Source: Acinetobacter halotolerans (GTDB taxonomy: Bacteria > Pseudomonadota > Gammaproteobacteria > Pseudomonadales > Moraxellaceae). Taken from it: DNA of 64,000 bases. The translations under genes and the position numbers were made by a program. Below the pieces are notes generated by a model. It worked only from the letters and a program-made list of their open reading frames with translations, was not told the origin of the DNA and did no database searches. The stretch spans positions 145,969 through 209,968 of the forward strand of contig NZ_SGIM01000006.1 of the NCBI RefSeq assembly GCF_004208515.1. The letters run 5' to 3'. Shown here piece after piece: positions 29,535 to 38,883 of the stretch. The stretch's first letter is position 1, and every line of letters begins with the position of its first letter.

Positions 29535-29559
29535 TAAAAAAAGCCTCACTGTGGAGGCT
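29535..29559 (-). terminator. argJ terminator
   Basis: The stem AGCCTC / GAGGCT with a T-run on the minus strand, 17 nt after the argJ stop. It separates argJ from nadA. Confidence 0.82.
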
Positions 29560-29575
29560 GCATTATAACGCAAAT

Positions 29576-30796
29576 TTACGAACGATAATCGGCATTAATT
29601 TTCACATAGTCATAAGATAAATCACAGGTGTATACCGTATCTTTAGACTGACCACGACCTAAATCAACACGAATTGTGATTTCAGTTTGCTCCATGACCC
29701 GTGCACCAGCCTCTTCGGTATAGTCCTCGGCTGCACCACCATCTTTACAGATTTGTACATCATCTAGCCATACCTGAATTTTTGAAACATCTAAATCTTT
29801 GACACCAGCATAACCAATCGCAGCCAAAATACGCCCCCAATTCGGGTCTGATGCGAAAAGTGCAGTTTTTACTAATGGTGAATGGGCAATACTATAAGCA
29901 ATGTCACAACACTCCTGTGTATCTGCACCACCTTCTACAGCAACGGTAATAAACTTAGTTGCACCCTCACCATCACGTACAATCAACTGTGCCAAACGAT
30001 TCATGACACGTGCAAGTACGTCTAATACTTTGGCATAACGCACATCATTGTTTGACGTAATCTCACGTCCACCTGCCTGACCTGTTGCTACAAAAATACA
30101 AGAGTCATTGGTTGAGGTGTCCCCATCAATCGTAATTCGGTTAAATGAGTGTTCAACCGTGGTCTTTAATAAGCTTTGTACTAAATCACGGCTAATCGGT
30201 GCATCTGTCGCAACGAAACTCAACATGGTGGCCATATTTGGACGAATCATCCCAGCACCTTTACTAATACCTGTCATGGTATAAGTAATCCCATTAAGTT
30301 CGAATTGTTCTGATGCGCCTTTTGGCACAGTATCTGTTGTCATAATGCCAGAAGCAGCATCAGCCCAAGCAGACTCTTGTAACGAGTTCAATGCAGGCTG
30401 AAGTCCAACCAACAATCGCTCCATCGGCAGTTGTTCACCAATCACCCCTGTAGAAAAAGGTAATACTTCAGAGCTATTTACCCCTGTCAACATAGCCAAC
30501 TTCGCACAAGTATCTTGTGCATTTTTTAAACCTGTAGGTCCCGTACCTGCATTAGCATTACCAGTGTTAATGACTAAATAGCGAGGATTAGCTTGAGCAA
30601 GATGAGCTTTAGAAACATGAACAGGTGCAGCGCAAAATGCATTCTGGGTAAATACACCCGCAACATTTGAGCCTTCTGCCAATTCAAAAATGACTAGGTC
30701 TCGTCGATTTGGATAACGTACATACGCCTCAGTTGAGCCAATTTTTACACCCTGCACCACATGCATAAGTGGCATCGTTACGTCACCAACAGCCAT
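29576..30796 (-). CDS. argJ: bifunctional ornithine acetyltransferase / N-acetylglutamate synthase
   Basis: Recycles the acetyl group from N-acetylornithine to glutamate in arginine synthesis. The 406-residue precursor has the self-cleavage site in [10 protein letters not shown], where the Thr becomes the N-terminal nucleophile of the beta chain. Other family segments are [13 protein letters not shown] near the start, [15 protein letters not shown] and DPNWGRI. It is monocistronic with its own terminator. Confidence 0.96.
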   Translation of the reverse strand: MAVGDVTMPLMHVVQGVKIGSTEAYVRYPNRRDLVIFELAEGSNVAGVFTQNAFCAAPVHVSKAHLAQANPRYLVINTGNANAGTGPTGLKNAQDTCAKLAMLTGVNSSEVLPFSTGVIGEQLPMERLLVGLQPALNSLQESAWADAASGIMTTDTVPKGASEQFELNGITYTMTGISKGAGMIRPNMATMLSFVATDAPISRDLVQSLLKTTVEHSFNRITIDGDTSTNDSCIFVATGQAGGREITSNNDVRYAKVLDVLARVMNRLAQLIVRDGEGATKFITVAVEGGADTQECCDIAYSIAHSPLVKTALFASDPNWGRILAAIGYAGVKDLDVSKIQVWLDDVQICKDGGAAEDYTEEAGARVMEQTEITIRVDLGRGQSKDTVYTCDLSYDYVKINADYRS

Positions 30797-30981
30797 TTTT
30801 AAACTTCCATTCAGTTAAATTAAATATATAGAATTCGGCATAGAGCATATCTCCTCAACACGATACTCGGAGAAGTCACCCGCAACCTGCGCGATCTCAA
30901 AAAGATACAAAATATTGTATTCATAATTGCAATTAATTAGATGCAAAAAGTGAATAGGTTTTGCGGATGACAATGCCTTTG

Positions 30982-31007
30982 GTTACTTTGGGCGAAACCA
31001 AAGTAAC
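30982..31007. repeat. REP-like hairpin, GGTTACTTTGG type
   Basis: A perfect 10-bp stem GTTACTTTGG / CCAAAGTAAC around GCGAAA, with no T-run. It resembles the hairpin at 24184-24215. The surrounding 340 nt between argJ and ogt show no gene. Confidence 0.55.
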
Positions 31008-31137
31008 TCGAACCGAAGGTTAATCCAAGAATTAAATTACTCGAGATAAGATTCCGCCACGCCTGTAATTTATTCTTCAATTAATGTGATAAATTCCTTA
31101 AAGTGCTTAATAGCTTATTATAAATAAAAGAGATTAG

Positions 31138-31635
31138 CTATATTGAAGATTGATTTTGGTTTTGCTCTAAACTGAGTAAAATCTGCTTCTTATCCAACCC
31201 ACCAGCAAAACCCACCAATGCCCCACCAGAACCAATCACCCGATGACACGGCGTAATAATTGAAATTGGATTCTTCCCATTCGCAGCACCCACTGCACGT
31301 ACTGCGTTTACATTGCCAATCTGAAGTGCAATATCCTTATAACTACGCGTTTCCCCATAAGGAATGGTCAGCAAAGCTTGCCAAACTTGTTGTTGAAATA
31401 CGGTACCCTGAAAATCTAAAGGCAAATCAAATTGCTGACGTTGCCCTGCAAAATATTGTTCTAATTGTTGTTTTACTTTCAGTAGCATCGGATGCTGAGT
31501 GTTCTCTAGTAACTCGACCAAACGTACTCGTTTATGGTCTTCATTGTCCCACATCACCGCAACCAATGCCCGATCATGTGCAACCAGTTTCAATGCGCCG
31601 ACGGGAGAGTCCATATACATATAAACCAGTTGCAT
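31138..31635 (-). CDS. ogt: methylated-DNA-protein cysteine methyltransferase
   Basis: A suicide repair protein that removes the methyl group from O6-methylguanine. The ATG at 31635 has AGGAG 6 nt upstream, giving 165 residues; the GTG just before it is less likely. The active-site motif is PCHRV with the acceptor Cys at residue 130, preceded by the helix-turn-helix region IPYGETRSYKDIA and the NPISIITP segment. It follows the guanidinium exporter gene by about 50 nt and may share its transcript. Confidence 0.93.
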   Translation of the reverse strand: MQLVYMYMDSPVGALKLVAHDRALVAVMWDNEDHKRVRLVELLENTQHPMLLKVKQQLEQYFAGQRQQFDLPLDFQGTVFQQQVWQALLTIPYGETRSYKDIALQIGNVNAVRAVGAANGKNPISIITPCHRVIGSGGALVGFAGGLDKKQILLSLEQNQNQSSI

Positions 31636-31684
31636 CACAATCTCCTTTTAAATCACTCTGAGTCCATCTTTTTCAAAAAGATAA

Positions 31685-32005
31685 CTAAGAATGGGATGAA
31701 AGCTTCATCAAAACTAAACCAGATACAATGAGGACCGCTGCGATCATCCGCATGGCTGTCATCGGTTCATTTAAGATTACAATACCGATAACAAATGATC
31801 CGATTGCGCCGATCCCAGTCCAAACGGTATAAGCTGTACCCAACGGCAAAGTTTTCATTGCTGTTGCAAGTAAACCAAAACTCAAAATCATAAAAACGAA
31901 GGTAATCACTGTCGGAGTTAAACGAGTAAACCCCTCTGACAGTTTCATTGAATACGCCCAAATAATTTCGAAAATACCAGCCAAAATTAAAATTGCCCAC
32001 GCCAT
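31685..32005 (-). CDS. gdx: guanidinium exporter (SMR family, Gdx/SugE)
   Basis: A 106-residue, four-helix small multidrug resistance protein. The start at 32005 has GAGAG upstream and gives the canonical MAWAILILAGIFEIIWAYSM beginning with the conserved membrane Glu. Segments GFTRLTPTVITFV and LPLGTAYTVWTGIGAIGSFV are those of the Gdx subgroup rather than EmrE-like drug pumps. Gdx exports guanidinium in exchange for protons as an antiparallel dimer. A guanidine-II riboswitch 24 nt upstream strongly supports the substrate. Confidence 0.93.
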   Translation of the reverse strand: MAWAILILAGIFEIIWAYSMKLSEGFTRLTPTVITFVFMILSFGLLATAMKTLPLGTAYTVWTGIGAIGSFVIGIVILNEPMTAMRMIAAVLIVSGLVLMKLSSHS

Positions 32006-32028
32006 TTTTTCTCTCGTGTATAGCAAGG

Positions 32029-32074
32029 GTTGGGTCGTCCCAACGTGATTCTTTAATGAGAGGTCGTCCTACTC
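32029..32074 (-). promoter_or_regulatory. guanidine-II (mini-ykkC) riboswitch
   Basis: On the minus strand two hairpins each end in an ACGA tetraloop (consensus ACGR). The first is GAGTAGG-ACGA-CCTCTC with one bulge, the second GTTGGG-ACGA-CCCAAC with a perfect 6-bp stem. They are 13 nt apart and lie just before the gdx ribosome site. The class binds two guanidinium ions by loop-loop contact and exposes the ribosome site. It controls guanidinium exporter genes. Confidence 0.92.
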
Positions 32075-32164
32075 AACCCAATATTGTAATTTATAAACCT
32101 GACATTATGTGAGTTATTATGTATCTAAACAAAGCTTATTCAATGGCTTACTTATACCAAAAAT

Positions 32165-32707
32165 TCAATACCAAACGACACTATCGACTCTCATCAACTC
32201 ACATGCCCCACTCCCCGTATCTTCACGTGACAAGGAACTCCGCCAACGCCATCCATCAGGCGTCTGAATTTCGATTAAAGCACCTTTTAAGTTCACTAGA
32301 TCATCTTTTTTAATTTTCTTAAGCTGTTCAGCGACCTGTGCGCTTGCAGGCACGATATGCATATTGGCACTCTGTACTGCGATCTCACGTAGTGTAATTG
32401 GAGGCTGGTCTTCCACTCGCCAGTAATACCAACGATTTCGTTGTGAAATATCGACATGTTTATAGATATCGGGTTTCGCCATGTCACCCCACCCTACCGC
32501 TAAATCAATCGGAGAGAACTCAGCCTCTCGTCCCGAATGATAATCTTTGCGTGAAAGCACACGAAAGATACCTTCATAAGACTGTAATTCTACGATTTGC
32601 ACATCCTGTGCCGTAACCTGAGTGAGATTGGGTATTGGTTTAAGCCAATTGGTCCAAACCAACCAAATCAATGCAAAGCCCATGAGGCCATACATCCATC
32701 TCGGCAT
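32165..32707 (-). CDS. conserved hypothetical protein with N-terminal membrane anchor
   Basis: A 180-residue protein with one hydrophobic segment (about residues 5-22, LMGFALIWLVWTNWL region) followed by a soluble domain. Noticeable features are the segments VLSRKDYHSGREAEFSPIDLAVGWGDMA and a C-terminal SSLSREDTGSGACELMRVDS (given in part). I do not recognise a functional family. It starts 1 nt after the stop of the next unknown gene, so the two form a unit. Confidence 0.7.
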   Translation of the reverse strand: MPRWMYGLMGFALIWLVWTNWLKPIPNLTQVTAQDVQIVELQSYEGIFRVLSRKDYHSGREAEFSPIDLAVGWGDMAKPDIYKHVDISQRNRWYYWRVEDQPPITLREIAVQSANMHIVPASAQVAEQLKKIKKDDLVNLKGALIEIQTPDGWRWRSSLSREDTGSGACELMRVDSVVWY

Positions 32708-32708
32708 A

Positions 32709-33215
32709 TTATTTATCCTTTTTGCTTCGCAATGCTTTAATCCATTGTCTACACTTTTCTAAAACCACATATAAAAAATTTTGAGCTGCTTTTAAATAAA
32801 ATCCTACTCTTTCTTGTTTGTTGCTCGATTCATCAGATTGTTGTGGTTTGAAGTTTGCTAGCTCCAATGGCTCATAATGAGACATTGTTTGCTGTAGTTC
32901 TGCGCCTAAGTTCAACGCTTGTAATACAGACGTGACCTCATCAATTGAGTCATCGTGATGATAAAGGGTTAAATGACGTACTTCTAAATCAATATTATGT
33001 TCTACCAGTATCGCAGCAAAAGGAATCAGTGCTTTTCTGACACGTTGAGCCTCCACAACACTATTCATCTGTGGAATATAATAGTAACTCACGTACATAC
33101 TGCCATCGGGTGCAATTAACTCTAATTGCGACGCTAACGTATCTTGGGTACGCCCGATCTTTTCAGATTGCTTTGTTCTTTCTGTTATTTGATTGTCTTG
33201 TTGTTCTAAAGCCAT
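32709..33215 (-). CDS. hypothetical protein
   Basis: A 168-residue soluble protein with a hydrophilic N-terminus, a middle with strand-helix pattern (GSMYVSYYYIPQMNSV, then IDLEVRHLTLYHHDDSIDEV), and a basic amphipathic C-terminal end (FLYVVLEKCRQWIKALRSKK) that could touch the membrane. No known motif is seen. It is the first of two adjacent unknown genes downstream of copB. Confidence 0.65.
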   Translation of the reverse strand: MALEQQDNQITERTKQSEKIGRTQDTLASQLELIAPDGSMYVSYYYIPQMNSVVEAQRVRKALIPFAAILVEHNIDLEVRHLTLYHHDDSIDEVTSVLQALNLGAELQQTMSHYEPLELANFKPQQSDESSNKQERVGFYLKAAQNFLYVVLEKCRQWIKALRSKKDK

Positions 33216-33297
33216 TGATGCACCATAAATGACTCAAAAAAGATACTGCTAGTATAAACCAACAGTATCTCAAAAATGTTAAAAATTAAGCAAAATA

Positions 33298-34188
33298 TCA
33301 GAACTTTAGCGTAACACCAGCACCGTACAATCCACCTTTTTCGCGCTGCGATGCGGTTTGCCATTCCGTCTGCTTTACACCTTTATGATAAGCGTAGGCA
33401 ACATCTATAAACGGCATTACTTTTTTACTGATTTCATAACGCATTTGTACGCCCGTTTGCAGCTTAGATAGACCTGTTTTACGTGCGTATTTAGATTCAT
33501 CATTCAATACCACATCTACATTGAGATAAGGCTGAGCAATCAATTTTTGAGTAAACAAGAAATCACGACTTGTTTCTAAACTCAGCTGCCAACGCTGATC
33601 TTGGCCTGCATATACAAACGCATCCGTTTCAAAGAAATAAGGCGCTAAACCATGTAAGCCAAATACTGCACTCCATTGATCTTTATCTTGCTGTTGTTCA
33701 GACTGATATTGATACCGCAAACCTGCCTGTATATCCCAAAAATCTGCAATATTACGACTGTACAATACCTTTGCTTCAGTGTCAGCTTGCTCGGATTCAG
33801 CCTTTTCTAGATGGGCTTTAATGAAAACTTTATTCTCATCTGTTCCGACCCAAGTTTTTAATTCAGTGCTCGCACGTCCTCGTCCGTCATCACCCACAGT
33901 CCAAGCACTCTCCAAACTGGTCGCCTGATAAACTTGCCCGCCATGTTCTAGGCGATGATCATGCTGACCATGTTGAGTAATCTGAACTTGCTGTGTTGGG
34001 GTGATTGGATGGTGTGAATGATCCATTGATGCAGATGCATTTGATTGCATACTTGATTGTGACTGCATCATTTGATGATCATGGCCTTCATGTGCCGAGG
34101 TCAATAGACTGATCGAAGATATGAGACCACCAATAAAAACCAATTGAGTATATCGCTTGATCTCAGAAGATCGCTTAGTGATGTGCAT
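33298..34188 (-). CDS. copB: copper resistance outer-membrane protein CopB
   Basis: A 296-residue secreted protein with a signal-like segment (about 14-32) and a His/Met-rich N-terminus (HEGHDHQMMQSQSSM, MDHSHH) that can bind copper. The beta-barrel region from about residue 90 has alternating strands such as LYSRNIADFWDIQAGLRYQY, typical of CopB. The C-terminal residue is Phe. AAGGAGAG precedes the start, which overlaps copA by 14 nt. CopB and CopA act together to bind and oxidise periplasmic copper. Confidence 0.9.
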   Translation of the reverse strand: MHITKRSSEIKRYTQLVFIGGLISSISLLTSAHEGHDHQMMQSQSSMQSNASASMDHSHHPITPTQQVQITQHGQHDHRLEHGGQVYQATSLESAWTVGDDGRGRASTELKTWVGTDENKVFIKAHLEKAESEQADTEAKVLYSRNIADFWDIQAGLRYQYQSEQQQDKDQWSAVFGLHGLAPYFFETDAFVYAGQDQRWQLSLETSRDFLFTQKLIAQPYLNVDVVLNDESKYARKTGLSKLQTGVQMRYEISKKVMPFIDVAYAYHKGVKQTEWQTASQREKGGLYGAGVTLKF

Positions 34189-36022
34189 GGCTCTCTCCTT
34201 GAGTAGATTGAACAGGGCTGGTTTTTTGCTTTACGGTTTTTGAATCATCGACATTTGCAACAATCAACTTACTCATCATGCCTGCTGACATATGGAATAA
34301 TAAATGACAATGAATCGCCCACTCGCCCAATTCATCCGCGGTAAGCATAGCAGTGACCGTTTGACCAGGTGGAATCACGATGGTGTGTTTATTGGGCATA
34401 TTAGCTGCAGTTTGCCCATTTTCTAGTTGCATAAACATGCCATGTAAATGCATCGGATGAGCCATCATGCTTTCATTGACGAATTTCAAACGAATGCGCT
34501 CACCATACTGTACTTTCAACGGTTCAAAATCTTTGTCACTAAATTTCTTCCCATCGATTGTCCAAATATAACGTTCCATGGTACCACCTAGACGAATCAC
34601 CAATTCTCTTTCAGCTGGACGCGTATCAGATTGCGGCGTTAATGATTTTAAATCAGTGTACTGCAAAGCTTTATGCCCTACAGGTGTTGACGCATTCGCC
34701 CAACCTTGAGGTGGCTTTGCCGCTTCATTGTCAACAGTCGGTGCTGATTGTTGTTGACCATGTTCAGCATGATCTGCTGTTGGCGTACTCATTTGAGAGT
34801 GAGCACTATGATCCATTTTGGTCATATTCATTTGACCATGCGCACTGTGATCCATTTCTGCCATATTCATCGGAGCATGAGCGCTATGATCCATTTCAGC
34901 CATCTTCATTTGACTATGTGAACTGTGATCCATCTGAGCATTCGAACTATGACCCATATCATCCATCGTCAATAATGAACGTGGACGTGGTTTAGGCATT
35001 TCAATCGTATGCTGAGTTTGAATTTCATTATGTAACGAAGCGATGGCAAAACCCGAACGATCAATGGATTCAGCTTCGATTTGATAATGTGACTGTTTTG
35101 GCTCAACCAGCACATCATAAGTCTCTGCTGCACCAATACGAAACTCATCGACTGCTACAGGTTGTACTGGCTGACCATCCGCACTCACCACCGTCATTTT
35201 TAGATTTGGAATACGCACATCAAAGAATGACATAGCCGAGGCATTGATAAAACGCAAACGAACTTTTTCACCTGTTTTAAATGCCCCCGTCCAGTTCTGT
35301 TGTGGGGTTTTTCCATTTACAAGAAAAGTATATCCCGTAACATCAGACAAATCTGTTTTAAGCATCCGCATCTGATTCCACATTGAACGGTCTTGCCATG
35401 TTGTTTTTAAACCCTGTTGTTTGACTTGTTTCCAAACATCAGCAACCGTTTCACGTTGGTTTTGATAATACTCCGCAGACTTTTTTAGATTTGCCATGAT
35501 CTGATCGCTTTTCGTTTCATGGAAATCAGACAACATCACCACATAATCACGTTCTGCTTTTTCATGGGTTGCAATGGGTTGTTTTCCTTTGGGATAAATC
35601 ACCAGTGCGCCATATAAACCATCTTGTTCTTGGCCTTTGCTATGCGCGTGATACCAATACGTTCCATTTTGTCGTACCTTGAAACGATACTCAAAACTGC
35701 CATTTGGTTTAATCCCATTGAAACCATTAAACCCGGGCACTCCATCCATCAGGCCAGGTAAAAGCAATCCATGCCAATGCAATGAGGTATCTTGATCTTT
35801 TAATAGATTGTGTACATGAATAACCGCTTCGTCACCTTCTTCAAACTCTAAAAGTGGCGCAATAAATTTACCGTTTACGGTCATGCGTTTTACTGGTTTT
35901 CCAGTAATGTTAACCATCTCTTGATTAATATTGAGGTGGTATTCTTTAATTGCAGCCAGACTATAGGGAGCAAACAATAGGCTTAGGCTAGTAACAACAC
36001 CAGCACATATTTTGGAATTCAT
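34175..36022 (-). CDS. copA: multicopper oxidase CopA
   Basis: A periplasmic copper resistance oxidase. I choose the ATG at 36022 (AGGA 8 nt upstream), giving 615 residues with a signal peptide in residues 1-24. Copper-ligand motifs are LHWHG at 81-85, YWYHAHS at 122-128, HPMHLHG and the C-terminal HCHLLFHMSAGM. An internal Met/His-rich block with four 13-residue repeats occupies about residues 364-415, as in CopA/PcoA-type oxidases. It oxidises Cu(I) to Cu(II) and stores copper. copB follows with overlapping codons. Confidence 0.93.
   Translation of the reverse strand: MNSKICAGVVTSLSLLFAPYSLAAIKEYHLNINQEMVNITGKPVKRMTVNGKFIAPLLEFEEGDEAVIHVHNLLKDQDTSLHWHGLLLPGLMDGVPGFNGFNGIKPNGSFEYRFKVRQNGTYWYHAHSKGQEQDGLYGALVIYPKGKQPIATHEKAERDYVVMLSDFHETKSDQIMANLKKSAEYYQNQRETVADVWKQVKQQGLKTTWQDRSMWNQMRMLKTDLSDVTGYTFLVNGKTPQQNWTGAFKTGEKVRLRFINASAMSFFDVRIPNLKMTVVSADGQPVQPVAVDEFRIGAAETYDVLVEPKQSHYQIEAESIDRSGFAIASLHNEIQTQHTIEMPKPRPRSLLTMDDMGHSSNAQMDHSSHSQMKMAEMDHSAHAPMNMAEMDHSAHGQMNMTKMDHSAHSQMSTPTADHAEHGQQQSAPTVDNEAAKPPQGWANASTPVGHKALQYTDLKSLTPQSDTRPAERELVIRLGGTMERYIWTIDGKKFSDKDFEPLKVQYGERIRLKFVNESMMAHPMHLHGMFMQLENGQTAANMPNKHTIVIPPGQTVTAMLTADELGEWAIHCHLLFHMSAGMMSKLIVANVDDSKTVKQKTSPVQSTQGESHAHH
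34778..34933 (-). repeat. four 39-bp tandem repeats inside copA
   Basis: The units encode MDHSSHSQMKMAE, MDHSAHAPMNMAE, MDHSAHGQMNMTK and MDHSAHSQMSTPT. Every unit has two His and two or three Met as potential Cu(I) ligands. The repeats are likely to vary in number between strains. Confidence 0.88.
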
Positions 36023-36051
36023 AATCATTTTCCTAATCTGTTTTTAAATCC

Positions 36052-36071
36052 CCCTCTTCCATTAAAGAGGG
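36052..36071. repeat. short CCCTCTT / AAGAGGG intergenic palindrome
   Basis: A 7-bp stem followed by GAGTTAGGTTGGG, similar in arms and flank to the element at 55823-55860. Both resemble a widespread bacterial intergenic palindrome with CCCTCTCC arms and a GTTAGGG flank. Confidence 0.5.
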
Positions 36072-36093
36072 AGTTAGGTTGGGATTCAACAGA

Positions 36094-36510
36094 TCAGGTT
36101 TTAGGGGGACGTAATATCTCGTGCCAATAGCCAGCAAGATGTCGAGCCTGATAATCCGTATTTTTATGCGTAGGAGGCTCTAAAAGTGGTGAAGAGAATA
36201 TTATGGGTGTCTGTTGATCTAAGGCAAAGTTAACGGTTTGGCAATGTAAAGGGCTATTACAGTCCTGACAATGCTGATGGTCTCCTTGCATTTTTTGTGT
36301 ATGACATTTTTCTAATAAGAAGGTCGAAGCATCCGCATGCGACATCTGCAGATGATGATCTGCCATGTGTTGTTCATGGCATGGTATTGTTTGAACTGTT
36401 GTATCAGATTGAATCGATGGAACTGCAGCAGCAACCACACCACTTCCCCCAATGAAAAAAATCATCAGGAATACAAACCACAGTTGTTTGTATTGTTTGC
36501 GAAGTTGCAC
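36094..36510 (-). CDS. secreted Cys/His-rich protein, possible copper-linked (CopL-like)
   Basis: A 138-residue protein with an N-terminal hydrophobic segment (about 10-30) that looks like a signal peptide or anchor. It is followed by a region rich in Cys, His and Met (CHEQHMADHHLQMSHAD, then CHTQKMQGDHQHCQDC). It lies directly upstream of copA on the same strand, so metal binding and copper-linked expression are plausible. I cannot assign a family with certainty. Confidence 0.65.
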   Translation of the reverse strand: MQLRKQYKQLWFVFLMIFFIGGSGVVAAAVPSIQSDTTVQTIPCHEQHMADHHLQMSHADASTFLLEKCHTQKMQGDHQHCQDCNSPLHCQTVNFALDQQTPIIFSSPLLEPPTHKNTDYQARHLAGYWHEILRPPKT

Positions 36511-36705
36511 TGAATGTCCTTGGTTTCAATGATGAAAGCTGCTCGATATGTTTAGCATAATTTCTTTCATTGATTTGCACAATCATCTTCATGTTCAAAT
36601 TGTAATAACTTAATCGTGGTTAGATTAAAGCTGCTGTTTAATCACACAATTGTGCCCAAAGAACCGTATGAATAAAAATAAAGCAAAATAAACATCTTAG
36701 CGCAC

Positions 36706-36735
36706 AAAAAAAGGACAAAAAATTGTCCTTTTTTC
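36706..36735. terminator. terminator between the copper genes and rpe
   Basis: The stem AAAAAAGGACAA / TTGTCCTTTTTT around an A-loop, flanked by A and T runs, able to work in both directions. It lies beyond the DnaA-box array, so the array is in the rpe 3' region. Confidence 0.75.
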
Positions 36736-36791
36736 ATCATTTTGCTGTGAATATAAACAGTTGAAATCATTTTGTTTATTTTAACAACATG

Positions 36792-36848
36792 TTATCCCCT
36801 TGCTTATCAACACGGTTATCCACCTAGTTATAAACAAAGTTATCCACA
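36792..36848 (+). repeat. 12-bp-periodic array of five DnaA-box-like 9-mers
   Basis: Five same-orientation units begin at 36792, 36804, 36816, 36828 and 36840: TTATCCCCT, TTATCAACA, TTATCCACC, TTATAAACA and TTATCCACA. The last is a perfect DnaA box and the others differ at one to three positions. Spacing is exactly 12 bp. The array lies just after the rpe stop in non-coding DNA, which otherwise holds only a terminator between 36511 and 36866. Confidence 0.72.
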
Positions 36849-36866
36849 CCCTGTGTTAAAAAAATA

Positions 36867-37553
36867 CTACACTTCTTTCGCACCAACTCTAGCTAACTCT
36901 GCACGCATTTGATCAATCACGGCTTTATAGTCTGGTTGACCAAAAATTGCTGAGCCCGCCACAAACATATCTGCACCTGCTTCTGCGATTTCTCGGATAT
37001 TGGCTGGACCTACACCACCATCAACTTCTAAACGAATATCACGACCACTCGCATCAATGATTTTTCGCGCTTGGCATAGCTTCTCTAACGTCGTTGGGAT
37101 GAACTTTTGTCCGCCAAAACCAGGGTTAACACTCATTAATAAAATTTGATCAACTTTATCTAATACATAATCTAAATAATGTAACGGCGTTGCAGGATTA
37201 AACACCAACCCAGCTTTTGCACCACCTGCTTTAATCAGTTGCAAAGAACGGTCAATATGATGGGATGCTTCAGGATGAAAGGTTATAATGTCTGCGCCTG
37301 CATCAAGGAAATCACCAATCATACGATCGACAGGTGATACCATCAAATGCACGTCAATCGGAGCTTGAATACCGTAATTTTTTAATGCCTTACAAATATG
37401 TGCACCAAAAGTCAGATTCGGTACGTAATGATTATCCATCACATCAAAATGCACAACGTCGGCACCTGCAGCTAGAACTTTTTCTACTTCCTCGCCTAAA
37501 CGAGCAAAATCAGCAGATAAAATCGAAGGAGCAATTAAATAAGGCTTGGACAT
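36867..37553 (-). CDS. rpe: ribulose-phosphate 3-epimerase
   Basis: Interconverts ribulose 5-phosphate and xylulose 5-phosphate in the pentose phosphate pathway. The 228-residue TIM-barrel protein shows [16 protein letters not shown] at the start, [14 protein letters not shown] with the catalytic Asp, the HLMV segment with metal His, and [12 protein letters not shown] with the phosphate loop. It is monocistronic. Confidence 0.97.
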   Translation of the reverse strand: MSKPYLIAPSILSADFARLGEEVEKVLAAGADVVHFDVMDNHYVPNLTFGAHICKALKNYGIQAPIDVHLMVSPVDRMIGDFLDAGADIITFHPEASHHIDRSLQLIKAGGAKAGLVFNPATPLHYLDYVLDKVDQILLMSVNPGFGGQKFIPTTLEKLCQARKIIDASGRDIRLEVDGGVGPANIREIAEAGADMFVAGSAIFGQPDYKAVIDQMRAELARVGAKEV

Positions 37554-37735
37554 GGATGACCTGGCAAAATCAGAGAAAATGATGAGTGAAGTATAACAAA
37601 TTTACCGCAACTCCGTCTGTTACAAAGTCATCCAAACAGCATTGCAAAGTTGCAACAGCACGTTGCAGGAATACTGTTTTCAAACAAAATTGAATTTGCT
37701 AAGTTGGAAATCAAGTCACAGCAAGATCTAGAGAA

Positions 37736-38011
37736 ATGAATAGCACTACACAACTCACAACGACCGAAGGAAAACGTATTAGCAAACGTTTAGTAAATCA
37801 TTGGAAACACAAGTTTGAAGTTTCTGAAACCGAAACGCATTCTAAAATCTTTATGCCTACGGCAACTGTCACCTTGACACCCCAAGAACAATATTTAGAT
37901 GTTCTTATTGAAAATCAACAAGATGATGTCGCACGTTTAGAGGAAGTGGTGATTGATCATTTAAATCGTATGGCACAGCAAGAATTTACTGCTGAATGGC
38001 AGCATAGTTAA
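37736..38011 (+). CDS. DUF2218 family protein
   Basis: A 91-residue protein starting MNSTTQLTTTEGKRISKRLV with HWKHKF and a strand-helix end (EVVIDHLNRMA) that matches the small DUF2218 family, whose function is unknown. It stands alone, divergent from rpe, with a weak GAG ribosome site and a terminator directly after it. Confidence 0.75.
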   Translation: MNSTTQLTTTEGKRISKRLVNHWKHKFEVSETETHSKIFMPTATVTLTPQEQYLDVLIENQQDDVARLEEVVIDHLNRMAQQEFTAEWQHS

Positions 38012-38034
38012 AAGAAGCTCCAATGGAGCTTCTT
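38012..38034. terminator. bidirectional terminator
   Basis: The stem AAGAAGCTCC / GGAGCTTCTT around AAT, placed between the converging DUF2218 and S-formylglutathione hydrolase genes. Confidence 0.75.
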
Positions 38035-38883
38035 CTACATATCACCTACTTTTTCGAGTTGAATGGCATGAAACTGTAAGTGATCGTCCATAAAACTTTG
38101 AATAAAGTAATAACCGTGATCATAGCCTTTGTGCAAACGCAAGGTAATCGGTTGGCTGGCATCTAAACACGCTTGCTTGAACGCTTCAGGATTGAGCTGG
38201 CTATAAAACTGGTCATCCATGCCTTGATCAATTAATATCTCCTCAAACATTTGTCCCTTTTGCTGAACCAAAGCACTTGCATCATGGGCCAGCCAAGTTT
38301 GTCGATCATCACCCAAATATTGGCTAAACGCCTTTTCTCCCCAAGGACAAATACTTGGCGCACAAATTGGGGCGAATGCAGAAACAGATCTAAATTGTTC
38401 TGGATATTTAAAAGCTAAGGTCAATGCGCCATGACCACCCATTGAATGCCCGAAAATTCCGACTTGATTTTCAATAATCGGGAACTCATGCAACACCTGT
38501 GCATACAGCTCATCAACCAAATAAGACTCCATTTGATAGTGCTCTGCCCAAGGCTGTTGCGTCGCATTCAGATAAAATCCTGCGCCCTGCCCGATATCCC
38601 AATGATCACCTTGTGCAACCTCATCACCTCGTGGTGAAGTGTCAGGTGTGATCAAAATCAAACTCAGTCGAGCTGCCATACGCTGTGCATGGGCTTTAAT
38701 CGCAAAAGTTTCTTCCGTACAAGTCAAACCTGCAAGATAAAACAAAGCTGAACAGGCTTTACCCTCTAAAGCCGCAGGTGGCAGATAAACCCCAACTTTA
38801 CTTGCACCTTTTAGATGTTGAGATTCAACTTGATAAACACGTTGCTCACCCTCAAAACAGCGATTTTTTTGTAGTAGCTTCAT
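38035..38883 (-). CDS. fghA: S-formylglutathione hydrolase
   Basis: Hydrolyses S-formylglutathione to formate and glutathione in formaldehyde detoxification. The start at 38883 has AGGA 8 nt upstream and gives 282 residues; the ATG at 38889 is too close to it. The nucleophile Ser147 lies in GHSMGG (145-150), preceded by YLAGLTCTEETF and GQGAGFYLNATQQPW. The 5' end overlaps the membrane peptidase gene upstream. No formaldehyde dehydrogenase gene is adjacent. Confidence 0.93.
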   Translation of the reverse strand: MKLLQKNRCFEGEQRVYQVESQHLKGASKVGVYLPPAALEGKACSALFYLAGLTCTEETFAIKAHAQRMAARLSLILITPDTSPRGDEVAQGDHWDIGQGAGFYLNATQQPWAEHYQMESYLVDELYAQVLHEFPIIENQVGIFGHSMGGHGALTLAFKYPEQFRSVSAFAPICAPSICPWGEKAFSQYLGDDRQTWLAHDASALVQQKGQMFEEILIDQGMDDQFYSQLNPEAFKQACLDASQPITLRLHKGYDHGYYFIQSFMDDHLQFHAIQLEKVGDM

